A DNA stretch of 9,283 nt from Bdellovibrionales bacterium (GTDB lineage Bacteria > Bdellovibrionota > UBA1018 > CAIMNF01): NCBI GenBank assembly GCA_947457605.1, contig CANGWP010000089.1:1-9283 (forward strand), written 5' to 3'. The notes below the pieces were generated by a model. The model was not told the origin of the DNA, searched no databases, and saw only the letters and a program-made list of their open reading frames with translations. Numbering within the stretch: the first letter of the stretch is position 1; every line of letters starts with the position of its first letter. Positions 1-7,632 of the stretch are shown here, in pieces. A program made the translations under genes and the position numbers.

Positions 1-696
1 CAAAGTCCTGCGGCCAAGTTTTTCTCTGCAGAAGAAAAGTCGGCTCTCACGGCGAGACTCAATTTGAAGCCGGGGTCTTTGATTTTGATCGTGGCCGACA
101 AGAACAAAGTGGTGTTTGATGCGCTCGGGGCGATCCGCCTCGAACTCGGACACCGGCTTGGAGTGATTCCGAAACCCGAAGACAAAAAGTTCGCATTTTT
201 GTGGGTGGTGAACTTTCCCTTGCTTGAGTTTGATGACAAAGAGGGGCGATTCTTTGCCTGCCACCATCCGTTCACTTCACCGCGGCCGCAGTTTTTTGAT
301 GACTTTATCCAAGGAAAAAATCTCGATCACATCGAGGCTTCCGCCTATGACATGGTTTTGAACGGGGTTGAAGTGGGTGGGGGCTCTCTTCGAATTTACC
401 GGTCGGATGTTCAAGCGGCCATGTTCAAGCTCTTGGGACTCACTCCGGAAGAAGCAAAAGAGAAGTTCGGATTCTTCATTGAGGCGCTTCAGTACGGAAC
501 TCCTCCGCACGGGGGGCTTGCCTTTGGAGTGGATCGCCTTGCCGCGCTTTTGTGCGGGGTCGGTCCGATTCGGGATGTGATGGCGTTCCCGAAAACTCAA
601 AAAGGAACCGACATCATGGCGGGAACTCCGTCTGCCGTGACTCCGCAGCAGCTTCAGGAATTGAACGTGATGGTGGTCAAACCAAAGACCACCTGA
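1..696 (+). CDS. aspS: Aspartyl-tRNA synthetase, C-terminal part (5' end outside window)
   Basis: Class II aminoacyl-tRNA synthetase that charges tRNA with aspartate in the cytoplasm. The frame is open from base 1, and 231 residues are visible before the TGA at 694-696. Roughly the first 60 residues match the end of the GAD insertion domain of bacterial AspRS. The catalytic core follows: HHPFT at about residues 88-92, the LNGVEVGGGS segment at about 120-128, and class II motif 3, GGLAFGVDR, at about 171-179, whose Arg contacts ATP. The tail, with its AFPKTQKG stretch, is typical of the bacterial enzyme. The anticodon-binding domain and motifs 1 and 2 lie upstream of the window, so I cannot tell a discriminating from a non-discriminating enzyme. 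glpD begins 22 bases downstream on the same strand, so the two may be cotranscribed. Confidence 0.97.
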   Translation, partial: QSPAAKFFSAEEKSALTARLNLKPGSLILIVADKNKVVFDALGAIRLELGHRLGVIPKPEDKKFAFLWVVNFPLLEFDDKEGRFFACHHPFTSPRPQFFDDFIQGKNLDHIEASAYDMVLNGVEVGGGSLRIYRSDVQAAMFKLLGLTPEEAKEKFGFFIEALQYGTPPHGGLAFGVDRLAALLCGVGPIRDVMAFPKTQKGTDIMAGTPSAVTPQQLQELNVMVVKPKTT

Positions 697-718
697 AGAG
701 AAATTGGGGGGATAGGGT

Positions 719-2320
719 ATGTACACGACTCCAGAGTTTTCGCATCGGACGCGATCCAAGAACCTTGGGCGTTTGACCTCGGAGGAGTTTGACTTCCTGA
801 TCATCGGAGGCGGAATTACAGGGGCAGGGGTGGCGTGGGATGCCTCTTCCCGCGGCTACAAAGTTGCTCTCCTTGAAAAAGATGATTTTGCGCATGGGAC
901 ATCTTCTCGATCCTCCAAGCTGGTTCACGGGGGGCTTCGCTACCTTGAGAATTATGAGTTTCCATTGGTTTTCGAGGCCCTGAGCGAGCGCACGTATCTG
1001 CTTCAGTCGGCACCTCATCTGGTGCGTCCCTTGCCGTTTTTCATGCCCGTGTATGAGAACAGTCCCCATTCCGCAACACTTCTGAGTGCCGGAATGTGGT
1101 TCTACGATCTGCTTTCGCTTTTTCGGGCGCCCGCACTTCATCAGCGGTTTTCCGGCGGAGTTTCCGCCCGGATGATTCCCGGGATCAAAAAAGAGGGTCT
1201 TCAATGCACGTTCAAATATTATGATGCCTCGATGTGGGATGATGCACTCGTGATCGATGTGCTCCTTCGCGCGCACGAAAACGGTGCCTGCATTGCATCT
1301 CAGGCCAAGGCCTTGACCTCAAGTTGCGATTCCTCGGGCAAGATCACCAGGGTCGGTTTTCGTGACATGAGGAGTGGACGGGATCATGAGGTCCGCTTCA
1401 AAAAGCTCATTGTTTGCGCAGGCGTTTGGACCGATGAGGTGGGGGCTCTGCTTGATGGAAAGGCATGGAAACCGTGGATTGCGCCTTCCCGTGGATTGCA
1501 TCTGGTGTTTGATTGGAAGCGTTTTCCGGTTCCAGGCGCGGTTACCATGCAGATCGATGACGGACGCATCGCATTTGCGATTCCAAGACATGACTATGGC
1601 CCCGGCATCACCATTGTTGGAACGACGGACGGACCATGCACGCTTTCTCCGGACCGGATCGAAGAGGAAAATGATGCGATTTCGAAGGATCGCGCTTATT
1701 TGATCGAGCTTTTGTCCAAATACTTTCCGGCCCTGAAATTGAAGGATTCGGATGTGATCAATCACTACATCGGGATCAGGCCACTGGTGAATCCCGATCG
1801 GAATCAAGAAAAGGGGGCGAAGAGCCTACAGAAGGTTTCGCGGGAACACACGATTGATCACGGTCCCGGGGGATCGGTCATTGTGGCGGGTGGAAAGTAC
1901 ACGACCTTTCGAAAGATGGCCGAAGAGATCGTCGATTTTGCGACCGAAGATCAGGAATACCGAGAGCCGAACACTGAAATTTCCTTGTTTGAGGCGGCAC
2001 TTCCCGGAGAGGTCCAAAAGGCCCGCGAGTCCGCCCGGGCGCGGGGAGTGGTTGTACCCGATCAGCTTTTGGATCGATATGGTGCCGATGCACTTGAGAT
2101 TTGCAGAATTCACGAGGAGGTTTGTGACCCTACTGCGGTCGATCCGGAGGGATTCCCCTTGCTCGAGGCCCAATTCCGGTACTCGGTCAGGCACCAGATG
2201 GTTTTGTCGGTGGAGGATTTCGTGAGACGCCGTCAGCCCCTTTACCTTTGCAGAAAGGATCATGGGGCTCCCTGGTACCCTCTCCTCGAAAAAGCCCTGA
2301 AGGATGAGCTTCACAAATAG
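719..2320 (+). CDS. glpD: Glycerol-3-phosphate dehydrogenase, FAD-dependent
   Basis: Membrane-associated flavoenzyme of the GlpD/GlpA family. It oxidises sn-glycerol-3-phosphate to dihydroxyacetone phosphate and passes electrons to quinone, linking glycerol and lipid metabolism to respiration. The protein has 533 residues, against about 500 in E. coli GlpD. A tail of about 24 residues precedes the dinucleotide-binding fold, which starts with FDFLIIGGG and the GGGITGAG loop (30-37). The family segment GTSSRSSKLVHGGLRYLE follows at 60-77. Later come GIRPLV, a REHTID segment, GGKYTTFRKMAEEIVD, and a C-terminal DAO_C-like domain ending in VRHQMVLSVEDFVRRR. The ATG at 719 is preceded by a G-run at 706-711 that can act as a weak ribosome-binding site. 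No glpK or glpF is present next to it. The identification is secure; the physiological electron acceptor is inferred from the family. Confidence 0.96.
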   Translation: MYTTPEFSHRTRSKNLGRLTSEEFDFLIIGGGITGAGVAWDASSRGYKVALLEKDDFAHGTSSRSSKLVHGGLRYLENYEFPLVFEALSERTYLLQSAPHLVRPLPFFMPVYENSPHSATLLSAGMWFYDLLSLFRAPALHQRFSGGVSARMIPGIKKEGLQCTFKYYDASMWDDALVIDVLLRAHENGACIASQAKALTSSCDSSGKITRVGFRDMRSGRDHEVRFKKLIVCAGVWTDEVGALLDGKAWKPWIAPSRGLHLVFDWKRFPVPGAVTMQIDDGRIAFAIPRHDYGPGITIVGTTDGPCTLSPDRIEEENDAISKDRAYLIELLSKYFPALKLKDSDVINHYIGIRPLVNPDRNQEKGAKSLQKVSREHTIDHGPGGSVIVAGGKYTTFRKMAEEIVDFATEDQEYREPNTEISLFEAALPGEVQKARESARARGVVVPDQLLDRYGADALEICRIHEEVCDPTAVDPEGFPLLEAQFRYSVRHQMVLSVEDFVRRRQPLYLCRKDHGAPWYPLLEKALKDELHK

Positions 2321-2345
2321 CCGCCTTTTTCCTATGATTCCTTGC

Positions 2346-3650
2346 ATGAAGAGATCCCGTTTGTCCGTTTTAGGCTTGGTTTCATTGATTTGTTCCCAGG
2401 TCTTCGCAGCCCCCCTTCGCACGACCTATACCGAGCTTCCCCCCGGCCAGCAGCGCGCTCCAGAAACCTATCCGGATCTCAGCAAAAAGAGCTGGTGGCT
2501 GTTTGGAAGCCTCGATCTCGGAGGGATCAACTACTCCAGCATCGATCCGGCCTTTGAGGGGGCAAGAAGCGGGTTTTCTTTCGGCGGCAGACTCTTGGTC
2601 TCCCGACACTCTGAGAGCTTTGTGATCGATGGGGGCTTGGGCTGGAAATTGATTTCAGCGAGCGGGGTGAACCCGAATAGCACCAAGGATACGATTTCGA
2701 CCAAGGTTCCTTATCTTGATCTATCGGTTCGCTACCGGATCAGTGATCGATTTCAATTGGGTCCCGAGTTGGAGTTTTGGCTTGGTACAGACAATGGGCT
2801 GAATGATTACATTGCCTCAAGTGATTCCAACAACGGTAAATTCATCGGAGTTGAGGGCGTGTACGAGTGGGATCGTCACCGCAAATACCGGGTGGGAGGG
2901 CGGGTGCTCACCAGTCTTGGAGTTCCGGGACGAACTGTGGTCCAGTACCTTGCGTTTTATCAGATCAGCTTTGATGTGTTTGGAGAAAAGATTGAGCCTG
3001 TTCAAAACAAGACTTACGAACAGGTGAGCCCCGCAGATCTGGAACGCGCGGATTCGCTCACACCGAAAGAACCGATTCCGATGGCTCCGCGATCCGATTC
3101 GGTCCCCTCTGATCAGAATCTTGGCTACTCAGAGCCGGCGCCAGACGTGATGAGCACTCCGGCACCACCGGAAGAAAACCTCGATCCAGTCGCAACCCCC
3201 GTTCCTTTGGCGGGAGTGGCCGTTTCTGCTGCCAATCAAACGCCGGTCCCTGCGAAAAAACTGGTCCTGGCCTTGGGCACGAATGATCTACCTTTCGGCC
3301 CGACTGATGCGAAGCTCCCTTTGGCGCATCAGGCGCGGATCCGGAACATCGGAAAGTATCTCTTCAAGAATCAGGCTGCGTGGAAACGCATGGAGGTATC
3401 GGCTCACACGGATGATCGAGGGGACGGCCGAAAGAACAAAAGGATATCACTGAAACGTGCGGAACTGATCCGGAAGATATTGATGGAAGGCGGGGTTTCC
3501 GGAAAACGAATCAAGGCATTTGGATTGGGAGGCTCGAAGCCCCTCGTTCGCGGGAACAATGAAAAGGCCTGGTCGCGCAATCGCTGGGTCGAGCTCGAGT
3601 TCACTGACGTTAAGGATTCCAGTTTGATCAAAAAGGCGTTGGAGCAGTAG
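2346..3650 (+). CDS. OmpA-family outer-membrane protein (beta-barrel, Pro-rich linker, OmpA-like domain)
   Basis: Predicted outer-membrane protein tethered to peptidoglycan, 434 residues from the chosen start. Residues 1-21 form a signal peptide: MKRSR, a hydrophobic core, then VFA followed by Ala, a typical signal peptidase I site. Residues about 50-215 alternate in beta-strand fashion with aromatic and Gly residues and look like a small barrel. Residues about 220-305 are rich in Pro, Ala, Glu and Ser and look like a flexible linker. Residues about 305-420 are an OmpA-like peptidoglycan-binding domain. It has HTDDRG, with D356 as the likely diaminopimelate-contacting Asp, ISLKRA with R371, then FGLGGSKP and NRWVELEF. 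In-frame ATGs also exist at 2304, overlapping glpD by 17 bases, and at 2334. I chose 2346 because it gives the cleanest signal peptide, but no candidate has a strong Shine-Dalgarno. The barrel's substrate or role cannot be told from sequence. Confidence 0.85.
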   Translation: MKRSRLSVLGLVSLICSQVFAAPLRTTYTELPPGQQRAPETYPDLSKKSWWLFGSLDLGGINYSSIDPAFEGARSGFSFGGRLLVSRHSESFVIDGGLGWKLISASGVNPNSTKDTISTKVPYLDLSVRYRISDRFQLGPELEFWLGTDNGLNDYIASSDSNNGKFIGVEGVYEWDRHRKYRVGGRVLTSLGVPGRTVVQYLAFYQISFDVFGEKIEPVQNKTYEQVSPADLERADSLTPKEPIPMAPRSDSVPSDQNLGYSEPAPDVMSTPAPPEENLDPVATPVPLAGVAVSAANQTPVPAKKLVLALGTNDLPFGPTDAKLPLAHQARIRNIGKYLFKNQAAWKRMEVSAHTDDRGDGRKNKRISLKRAELIRKILMEGGVSGKRIKAFGLGGSKPLVRGNNEKAWSRNRWVELEFTDVKDSSLIKKALEQ

Positions 3651-3653
3651 GAT

Positions 3654-4379
3654 TTACTGAATCAACTTGCCGATTCTTTCCGGCCGAAAAGACCAGTGAG
3701 AATCCGAGAAAGAAATCCGGTGGGACATCCAGATCGCAAAGGCCCGTCCGCGGATGGAGTGTCGCGAGATCACCCCGAAAACGCGGCTGTCACGAGTGTC
3801 ATCCCGATTGTCACCCAATACAAAAAAATGATCTTCAGGAACCACGATTTCGGACTCGCTCTTGAGGCCTTCAAAGGAATCATCTTCGAGAATGAGGTGA
3901 GTGTTTGAATCAAGGGTTTCCCGGAAGAGGTGCAGTTTGTTTGCAGTGTAGCGATTCTCGGGATCAAACCCTTTTTGCGCGAGAAGCCGCTCGCGCTCAT
4001 CACCCGTGATTTCCTCCCGGAAAATAGAGGTTCCGTTCAGGATGAGTTTTTTGCCGTCAAAACGGACTCGATCCCCGGGAAGTCCGACAATTCTCTTGAT
4101 GTACAGGCTTTCCTGACCCGCCTCGGGAGGAGTGAAGATCACCACATCGCCGCGTGCCGGAGACTTGACTGTGTTCAGGTACCAAGGACGATTCCCGAAG
4201 ACCTCGCTGAAGGGTACATGAAGCGCATATTGGAATTTGTTCACAAACAAAAAATCGCCAATGAAAAGGGTGGGGAGCATGGACCGGGTCGGGATTCGGA
4301 AAGGCTCGATGATCGAGGACCTGATCCCGAGAATTACTGCAACAAGGAGGATAAAGAGAGGAATTTGTTTTCGAATCAT
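3654..4379 (-). CDS. lepB: Signal peptidase I
   Basis: Inner-membrane serine protease (family S26) that removes signal peptides from exported proteins on the periplasmic side. It has 241 residues and a single N-terminal membrane segment at about 6-24. The catalytic Ser is S33 in IPTRSMLPTL, and the general base Lys is K95 in YIKRIVGLPGD. The box E motif GDNRDDTRDSR lies near residue 193. The core between the Lys and box E carries an insertion of about 60 residues with a hydrophilic segment, as in many Gram-negative LepB proteins. The residues before the Ser are Thr-Arg, where E. coli LepB has Ser-Gly. The start ATG is 9 bases after the mlaD stop, with a weak AGGG upstream, so this is probably the last gene of the leftward operon. 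Its stop faces the stop of the OmpA-family gene across 3 bases. Confidence 0.95.
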   Translation of the reverse strand: MIRKQIPLFILLVAVILGIRSSIIEPFRIPTRSMLPTLFIGDFLFVNKFQYALHVPFSEVFGNRPWYLNTVKSPARGDVVIFTPPEAGQESLYIKRIVGLPGDRVRFDGKKLILNGTSIFREEITGDERERLLAQKGFDPENRYTANKLHLFRETLDSNTHLILEDDSFEGLKSESEIVVPEDHFFVLGDNRDDTRDSRVFGVISRHSIRGRAFAIWMSHRISFSDSHWSFRPERIGKLIQ

Positions 4380-4388
4380 CAGGTTGCC

Positions 4389-5216
4389 CTAGAAAATCTT
4401 GACCTTGATGCCTTCCTTTTGCATGAACTCCCGGATTCTTGCTGAATCAAGTGGCTCCAGACGCCACAAAAGATTGTGAAGGAGATCCAGGGTTTTCTGT
4501 CCTTCCGGAGACCTGGCGTTTTTCGTGATCTCGTGGATGTCGGCGGTCACCTCCATCAGGTTCGTGATCAGCTGAGCGAGATCCTTTGAGAGAATTTTGC
4601 TTTGATCGATCTTCTCAAGAGTGCGGTTCAGGTTGTTGCTGAGTTTATAGAGAAGTTCGATCGAGTGGGTAAGATCGCCCTTGTTTTGCTCGATGAGCTC
4701 CTGAATCTTTCCAGCCAGATTGAAGCTCTGGGAAATCAGCTGATCAATTCGAGGGGGATCCACCCCTGCGATGGCATCTCCGGGCAGAAGTTGGGGAGCA
4801 TCGATGGTGCCCGGAGTGATTTCAATGTAGCGCTCGCCGATCAGGCCTGCGAGGTTGACATAGAAGCGGGAGTTTTTTCGGATTCCGGGGAGTGCTGCTT
4901 TTTTAACCGAGATCTTCAGTCGAACGGGAGTGTAGGCGATGTTGGATCCTTGGTCGGCACTCCCCGGTTCTTTTTCGGAAACCTTCTGGTTCGGACTGGG
5001 GGCGAAGAACTCGATCTCCTCGACTTTGCCCACTTTGATTCCGGAGAGTCTGACGTGCGATCCAAGATCAATCCCGCCTGCAAAATTGTACGTCACGTAG
5101 AAATAGTTCTGATCCGTGAATGGATTTTTGAAGCCAAGCAACCACGCAAAGCCGATGGCAATCACGACGGTGCCGGTGACGAGGGCGCCCACTTTGGATT
5201 CATTCGTGAATTTCAT
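4389..5216 (-). CDS. mlaD: MCE-domain substrate-binding protein of Mla-type lipid transporter
   Basis: Periplasmic, inner-membrane-anchored MCE protein of 275 residues. In E. coli the MlaD hexamer forms a ring on the permease through which lipids pass. Here an N-terminal membrane segment (about 9-28, no lipobox) is followed by an MCE domain at about 38-136. Its hallmarks are YNFAGGIDLGSHVRLSGIKVGKV near the start and the pore-loop region NLAGLIGERYIEITPG at 121-136. A hydrophilic insertion of about 25 residues, rich in Glu, Ser, Asn and Gln, interrupts the domain at about 72-97. Residues about 155-255 are predicted to be helical or coiled, making the protein much longer than E. coli MlaD (183 residues). 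It starts 24 bases after the upstream permease gene, without a strong Shine-Dalgarno. It is the only MCE gene for two permeases and two ATPases, so it presumably serves the whole complex. Confidence 0.92.
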   Translation of the reverse strand: MKFTNESKVGALVTGTVVIAIGFAWLLGFKNPFTDQNYFYVTYNFAGGIDLGSHVRLSGIKVGKVEEIEFFAPSPNQKVSEKEPGSADQGSNIAYTPVRLKISVKKAALPGIRKNSRFYVNLAGLIGERYIEITPGTIDAPQLLPGDAIAGVDPPRIDQLISQSFNLAGKIQELIEQNKGDLTHSIELLYKLSNNLNRTLEKIDQSKILSKDLAQLITNLMEVTADIHEITKNARSPEGQKTLDLLHNLLWRLEPLDSARIREFMQKEGIKVKIF

Positions 5217-5240
5217 GCGAAAATCATCGTAACGAACATT

Positions 5241-6011
5241 TCAAAGGAGCGCACTAAAAATAGCGGTGAGGATGAAATCGACGGTAATTACCGCAAGAGT
5301 TGCCGTCACGACGGCATCGGTCGTGGCCTGGCCGACCCCTTGGGCGCCCCCCTCGCAGCGGAGACCGTAGGCGCTTGCGATGGGTGGAATCAGCATGCCA
5401 AAAATGGCCGCCTTGGTAATCGCGCAGATCAGGTCCATGGAATTGATGAACTGGCCCAGAGTGTTCAGGTATTCCTGGGAGTTGAAGTGGTATTTGGTGA
5501 CGGCCGTAATCATGGCGATCAGAAGGGTGATGGTGATCGAGATCAGGGTCAGGCAAACGGTCGAAAGAATGCAGGCCACCCAGCGGGGGAAGATGTGGTA
5601 GGAGACAACATCAATCTTGAGAAGTTTGAATGCATCAAGCTGCTCCGTTATTTTCATCGACGCAAGTTCCGCGGTCATGGATGCGCCAACTTTCGAAACC
5701 AAGAGAAGCGCTGGAACCGCAATTCCAAGTTCCCGAAGTACGAATTGGCCGGTGAATCCCGGAATCATGGAAACATTGCTCAGGGCAAAGTCCATATGCC
5801 AGGCGATTTCCGAGGTCATTACGAGGCCGGTGAAGCCGGTTGCAATCGAGATGATCGGAAGGCTTCCGATGCCGATGGACTCCACCGCGTGTCCGATCTC
5901 GTTCTTCCGGTGGGGGCCGCGGGAGGCCTGTGCGAAGAGCTTTCGAAGGAGTCCCACGGCAAGCAGCAGGGTTTTGAAATGAACTTGAAGCGGATTCTGA
6001 GGCTGGTTCAC
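5241..6011 (-). CDS. mlaE: MlaE-family ABC permease, paralogue 1
   Basis: Integral inner-membrane permease of the MlaE/YrbE family, 256 residues, with five or so hydrophobic segments. The family core RELGIAVPALLLVSKVGAS precedes the coupling-helix motif AELASMKITEQLDA (about 114-127), which docks onto the ATPase. Near the C-terminus, GGAQGVGQATTDAVV (about 221-235) is the second family hallmark. The Pro that often follows RELG is absent (RELGI). It differs strongly from the neighbouring permease outside the motifs, so the pair is an old duplication rather than a recent one. The start is GTG at 6009-6011 and overlaps the upstream permease stop by 4 bases (GTGA), which suggests translational coupling. 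A G-run 5 bases upstream is the only possible ribosome-binding site. I infer that it pairs with paralogue 2 as a heterodimer; two separate homodimers are the alternative. Confidence 0.92.
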   Translation of the reverse strand: MNQPQNPLQVHFKTLLLAVGLLRKLFAQASRGPHRKNEIGHAVESIGIGSLPIISIATGFTGLVMTSEIAWHMDFALSNVSMIPGFTGQFVLRELGIAVPALLLVSKVGASMTAELASMKITEQLDAFKLLKIDVVSYHIFPRWVACILSTVCLTLISITITLLIAMITAVTKYHFNSQEYLNTLGQFINSMDLICAITKAAIFGMLIPPIASAYGLRCEGGAQGVGQATTDAVVTATLAVITVDFILTAIFSALL

Positions 6012-6841
6012 TTAAGCCCCCCAAGGATTCCTGCAATCCAATACACGAAATCATGAATCCACTCGAGAAGACTGGTTGAAATGAAGTTTGCCAGCACGAT
6101 GTAGATGTTGATGTAGATGGCAGATTGGGTCACCGCTTTTCCGACTCCCCGTGCTCCCCCACTTGCCGTGTATCCCTTGAAGGTCGAGATGGTTGCGACA
6201 ATCGTACTGAAAAGAGTGGAACGAACCAGGCCCTCGAACAGGGTCCATGCTCCGGCGAACCGTGGAATCGAGGCAATGTATTGATAAATGTTCATTCCAC
6301 TGAAACTCTGAGCGACGAGGACAGCACCCGCCACAGATACGAAAAGGCCGATAGAGAGCAAAATCACTGATGAAAGCACGATTCCAAAGAATCTAGGAAT
6401 GATGAGGTACTGGATCGGATCCGTTCCCAGGCTCTCGACCGCATCGATTTGCTCGGTCACACGCATGCTCGCAAGTTCTGCGGTGGTGTAGGCGCCAATT
6501 TTGCCCGCGAGCAAAAAGGAAATGATGAGGGGGCCTACCTCTCGAATGGTGGCCGATGTGTTCAGACCGCCCAGCAGTGCTTGGGCGTCGAAACGCCTCA
6601 GCATCGCATCGAATTGAAGCACCAGAATTGCGCCTACGAATACACCGGCAAAAATCACGGTGCTCATGGTTCGCATGGAGACTTCGGCAACTTGCGCGAT
6701 GATCGGTTTTCCGTATCCCGAGGTCTTTCGGTAAATGCGAATTACCTTGCCCATGAAAAGCCAGGCGCCTCCGAACTCGTGCAGCACATCGACAATCGCC
6801 TGGCCTGATCGCTCCAGATAAAGGTTCAATCGCTCAATCAT
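6008..6841 (-). CDS. mlaE: MlaE-family ABC permease, paralogue 2
   Basis: Second MlaE/YrbE-family inner-membrane permease, 277 residues. An amphipathic N-terminal region of about 50 residues precedes the membrane core. REVGPLIISFLLAGKIGA is followed by the coupling-helix motif AELASMRVTEQIDA (about 121-134). The C-terminal hallmark reads GYTASGGARGVGKAVTQSA (about 223-241). It is closer to the classical MlaE consensus than paralogue 1, for example in REVGP. An in-frame TTG at 6853 would add four residues, but the ATG at 6841 has GGAGG at a 5-base spacing and overlaps the upstream ATPase stop as ATGA, so I chose it. Expected partners are the two ATPases upstream, the other permease downstream, and MlaD. 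Confidence 0.93.
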   Translation of the reverse strand: MIERLNLYLERSGQAIVDVLHEFGGAWLFMGKVIRIYRKTSGYGKPIIAQVAEVSMRTMSTVIFAGVFVGAILVLQFDAMLRRFDAQALLGGLNTSATIREVGPLIISFLLAGKIGAYTTAELASMRVTEQIDAVESLGTDPIQYLIIPRFFGIVLSSVILLSIGLFVSVAGAVLVAQSFSGMNIYQYIASIPRFAGAWTLFEGLVRSTLFSTIVATISTFKGYTASGGARGVGKAVTQSAIYINIYIVLANFISTSLLEWIHDFVYWIAGILGGLK

Positions 6842-7632
6842 TCGAACCTCCAATCAGGAGGAAGGAGCGAGAGTGTCTCTTGGAAGAATTCGCTTACGAG
6901 AGGAATTTTGCTTTTGACCACTTCCGAGGGCGGGGCCATGAGCAGAATCTTTCCTTGGTCGAGAAACAGGATCTGATCCGCAATCGAGAGTGCGCAGGCC
7001 ATGTCATGCGAAACAATGATGCTCGTGACCTTGAGGGTGCGGGAGAGTTCATTGATCAGTTCATTGATCGAACTCGTGCTTAAGGGGTCTAGGCCTGTGG
7101 TGGGTTCGTCAAACAGAAGGTACTCCGGTCCCGGAGCAAGGGTTCGTGCCATGGATACGCGCTTCTGAACACCATAGGAGACCTCGCCTGGAAACAGGGA
7201 CAGAATGTCAGGGGTCAAATGAACCAGTTTCAATTTTTCCCTGACGATCGAATCGATTTCGTCCACGCTCGGCTCACGTCCGATTTTCTCCCGGTACTGG
7301 GGGGTTCGGAGACCGAATGCGATATTGTCAAAATTGCTGAGGGAATCCAAAAGGGCCGGATGTTGAAAGACCATTCCACACCGTTGCCTGACCTTGGGAA
7401 GAAGGTCGCGGCCCTGTTCTGTGAACATGGAGCTTACCTCGAATTGGTCCACATGGATTTTTCCTGAGTCCGGCTCAAGCACTCCGATGATGTGTTTCAG
7501 GGTAACTGATTTTCCCATACCACTTTTGCCAAGAATGAAGAGGATCTCGCCTTTTTTCACCTCAAAGGTGACACCGTCGAGAATTTTTTTCGGACCGAAC
7601 GACTTGTGGACTTCCTCAAAACGAATGCTCAT
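6838..7632 (-). CDS. mlaF: MlaF-type ABC ATPase 1, altered signature motif (SYGVQ)
   Basis: Cytoplasmic ATP-binding subunit of the MCE transporter, 264 residues. Walker A is GKSGMGKS (35-42), the Q-loop Gln is Q90 in MVFQHPALLDSL, Walker B is YLLFDEP with D175 and E176, the D-loop is TGLD, and the H-loop His is H209 in IIVSHD. The signature normally reads LSGGMQ in this family. Here it reads V-S-Y-G-V-Q (151-156), so a Tyr replaces the first Gly; I confirmed the TAT codon on the reverse strand. All other catalytic residues are present. The C-terminal tail after residue about 235 resembles the MlaF extension that in E. coli reaches to the partner subunit. A 12-base tandem repeat encodes INELINEL at 189-196. 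The start ATG overlaps the upstream ATPase stop (ATGA). It is presumably one half of a heterodimer with ATPase 2. Confidence 0.94.
   Translation of the reverse strand: MSIRFEEVHKSFGPKKILDGVTFEVKKGEILFILGKSGMGKSVTLKHIIGVLEPDSGKIHVDQFEVSSMFTEQGRDLLPKVRQRCGMVFQHPALLDSLSNFDNIAFGLRTPQYREKIGREPSVDEIDSIVREKLKLVHLTPDILSLFPGEVSYGVQKRVSMARTLAPGPEYLLFDEPTTGLDPLSTSSINELINELSRTLKVTSIIVSHDMACALSIADQILFLDQGKILLMAPPSEVVKSKIPLVSEFFQETLSLLPPDWRFE
6847..6851 (-). promoter_or_regulatory. Shine-Dalgarno of MlaE paralogue 2
   Basis: GGAGG on the reverse strand, 5 bases before the ATG at 6841 and inside the end of the ATPase 1 gene. It decides the start in favour of this ATG over the in-frame TTG at 6853. Confidence 0.8.
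7046..7069. repeat. 12-base tandem direct repeat inside ATPase 1 gene
   Basis: Two perfect adjacent copies of agttcattgatc (7046-7057 and 7058-7069). On the reverse strand they encode the repeated INEL INEL of ATPase 1, just after the D-loop. This is probably a small in-frame duplication in a helix. It keeps the reading frame and lies away from the catalytic motifs. Confidence 0.85.

Noticed and set aside
1826..2422. 198-codon - strand frame opposite glpD
   Set aside because: It is antisense to conserved GlpD residues and has no recognisable features of its own.
2304..3650. OmpA-family gene starting at the ATG at 2304
   Set aside because: Possible, but it would add 14 residues before a perfect signal peptide and overlap glpD by 17 bases without a well-spaced Shine-Dalgarno. 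The start at 2346 is preferred but not certain.
4602..6056. 484-codon open frame on the + strand, antisense to mlaD and mlaE paralogue 1
   Set aside because: Its translation resembles no known fold and is rich in Gly, Asp, Arg and His, as expected of an antisense shadow. The opposite strand encodes clear MCE and MlaE proteins.
6842..6853. TTG start for MlaE paralogue 2
   Set aside because: The ATG at 6841 has GGAGG at an ideal spacing and forms the same ATGA overlap seen at two other junctions in the operon.
7046..7069. Tandem repeat as an operator or phase-variable tract
   Set aside because: It lies deep inside a coding region, has only two copies, and its 12-base unit preserves the frame, so switching is unlikely. 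It is listed only as a repeat.
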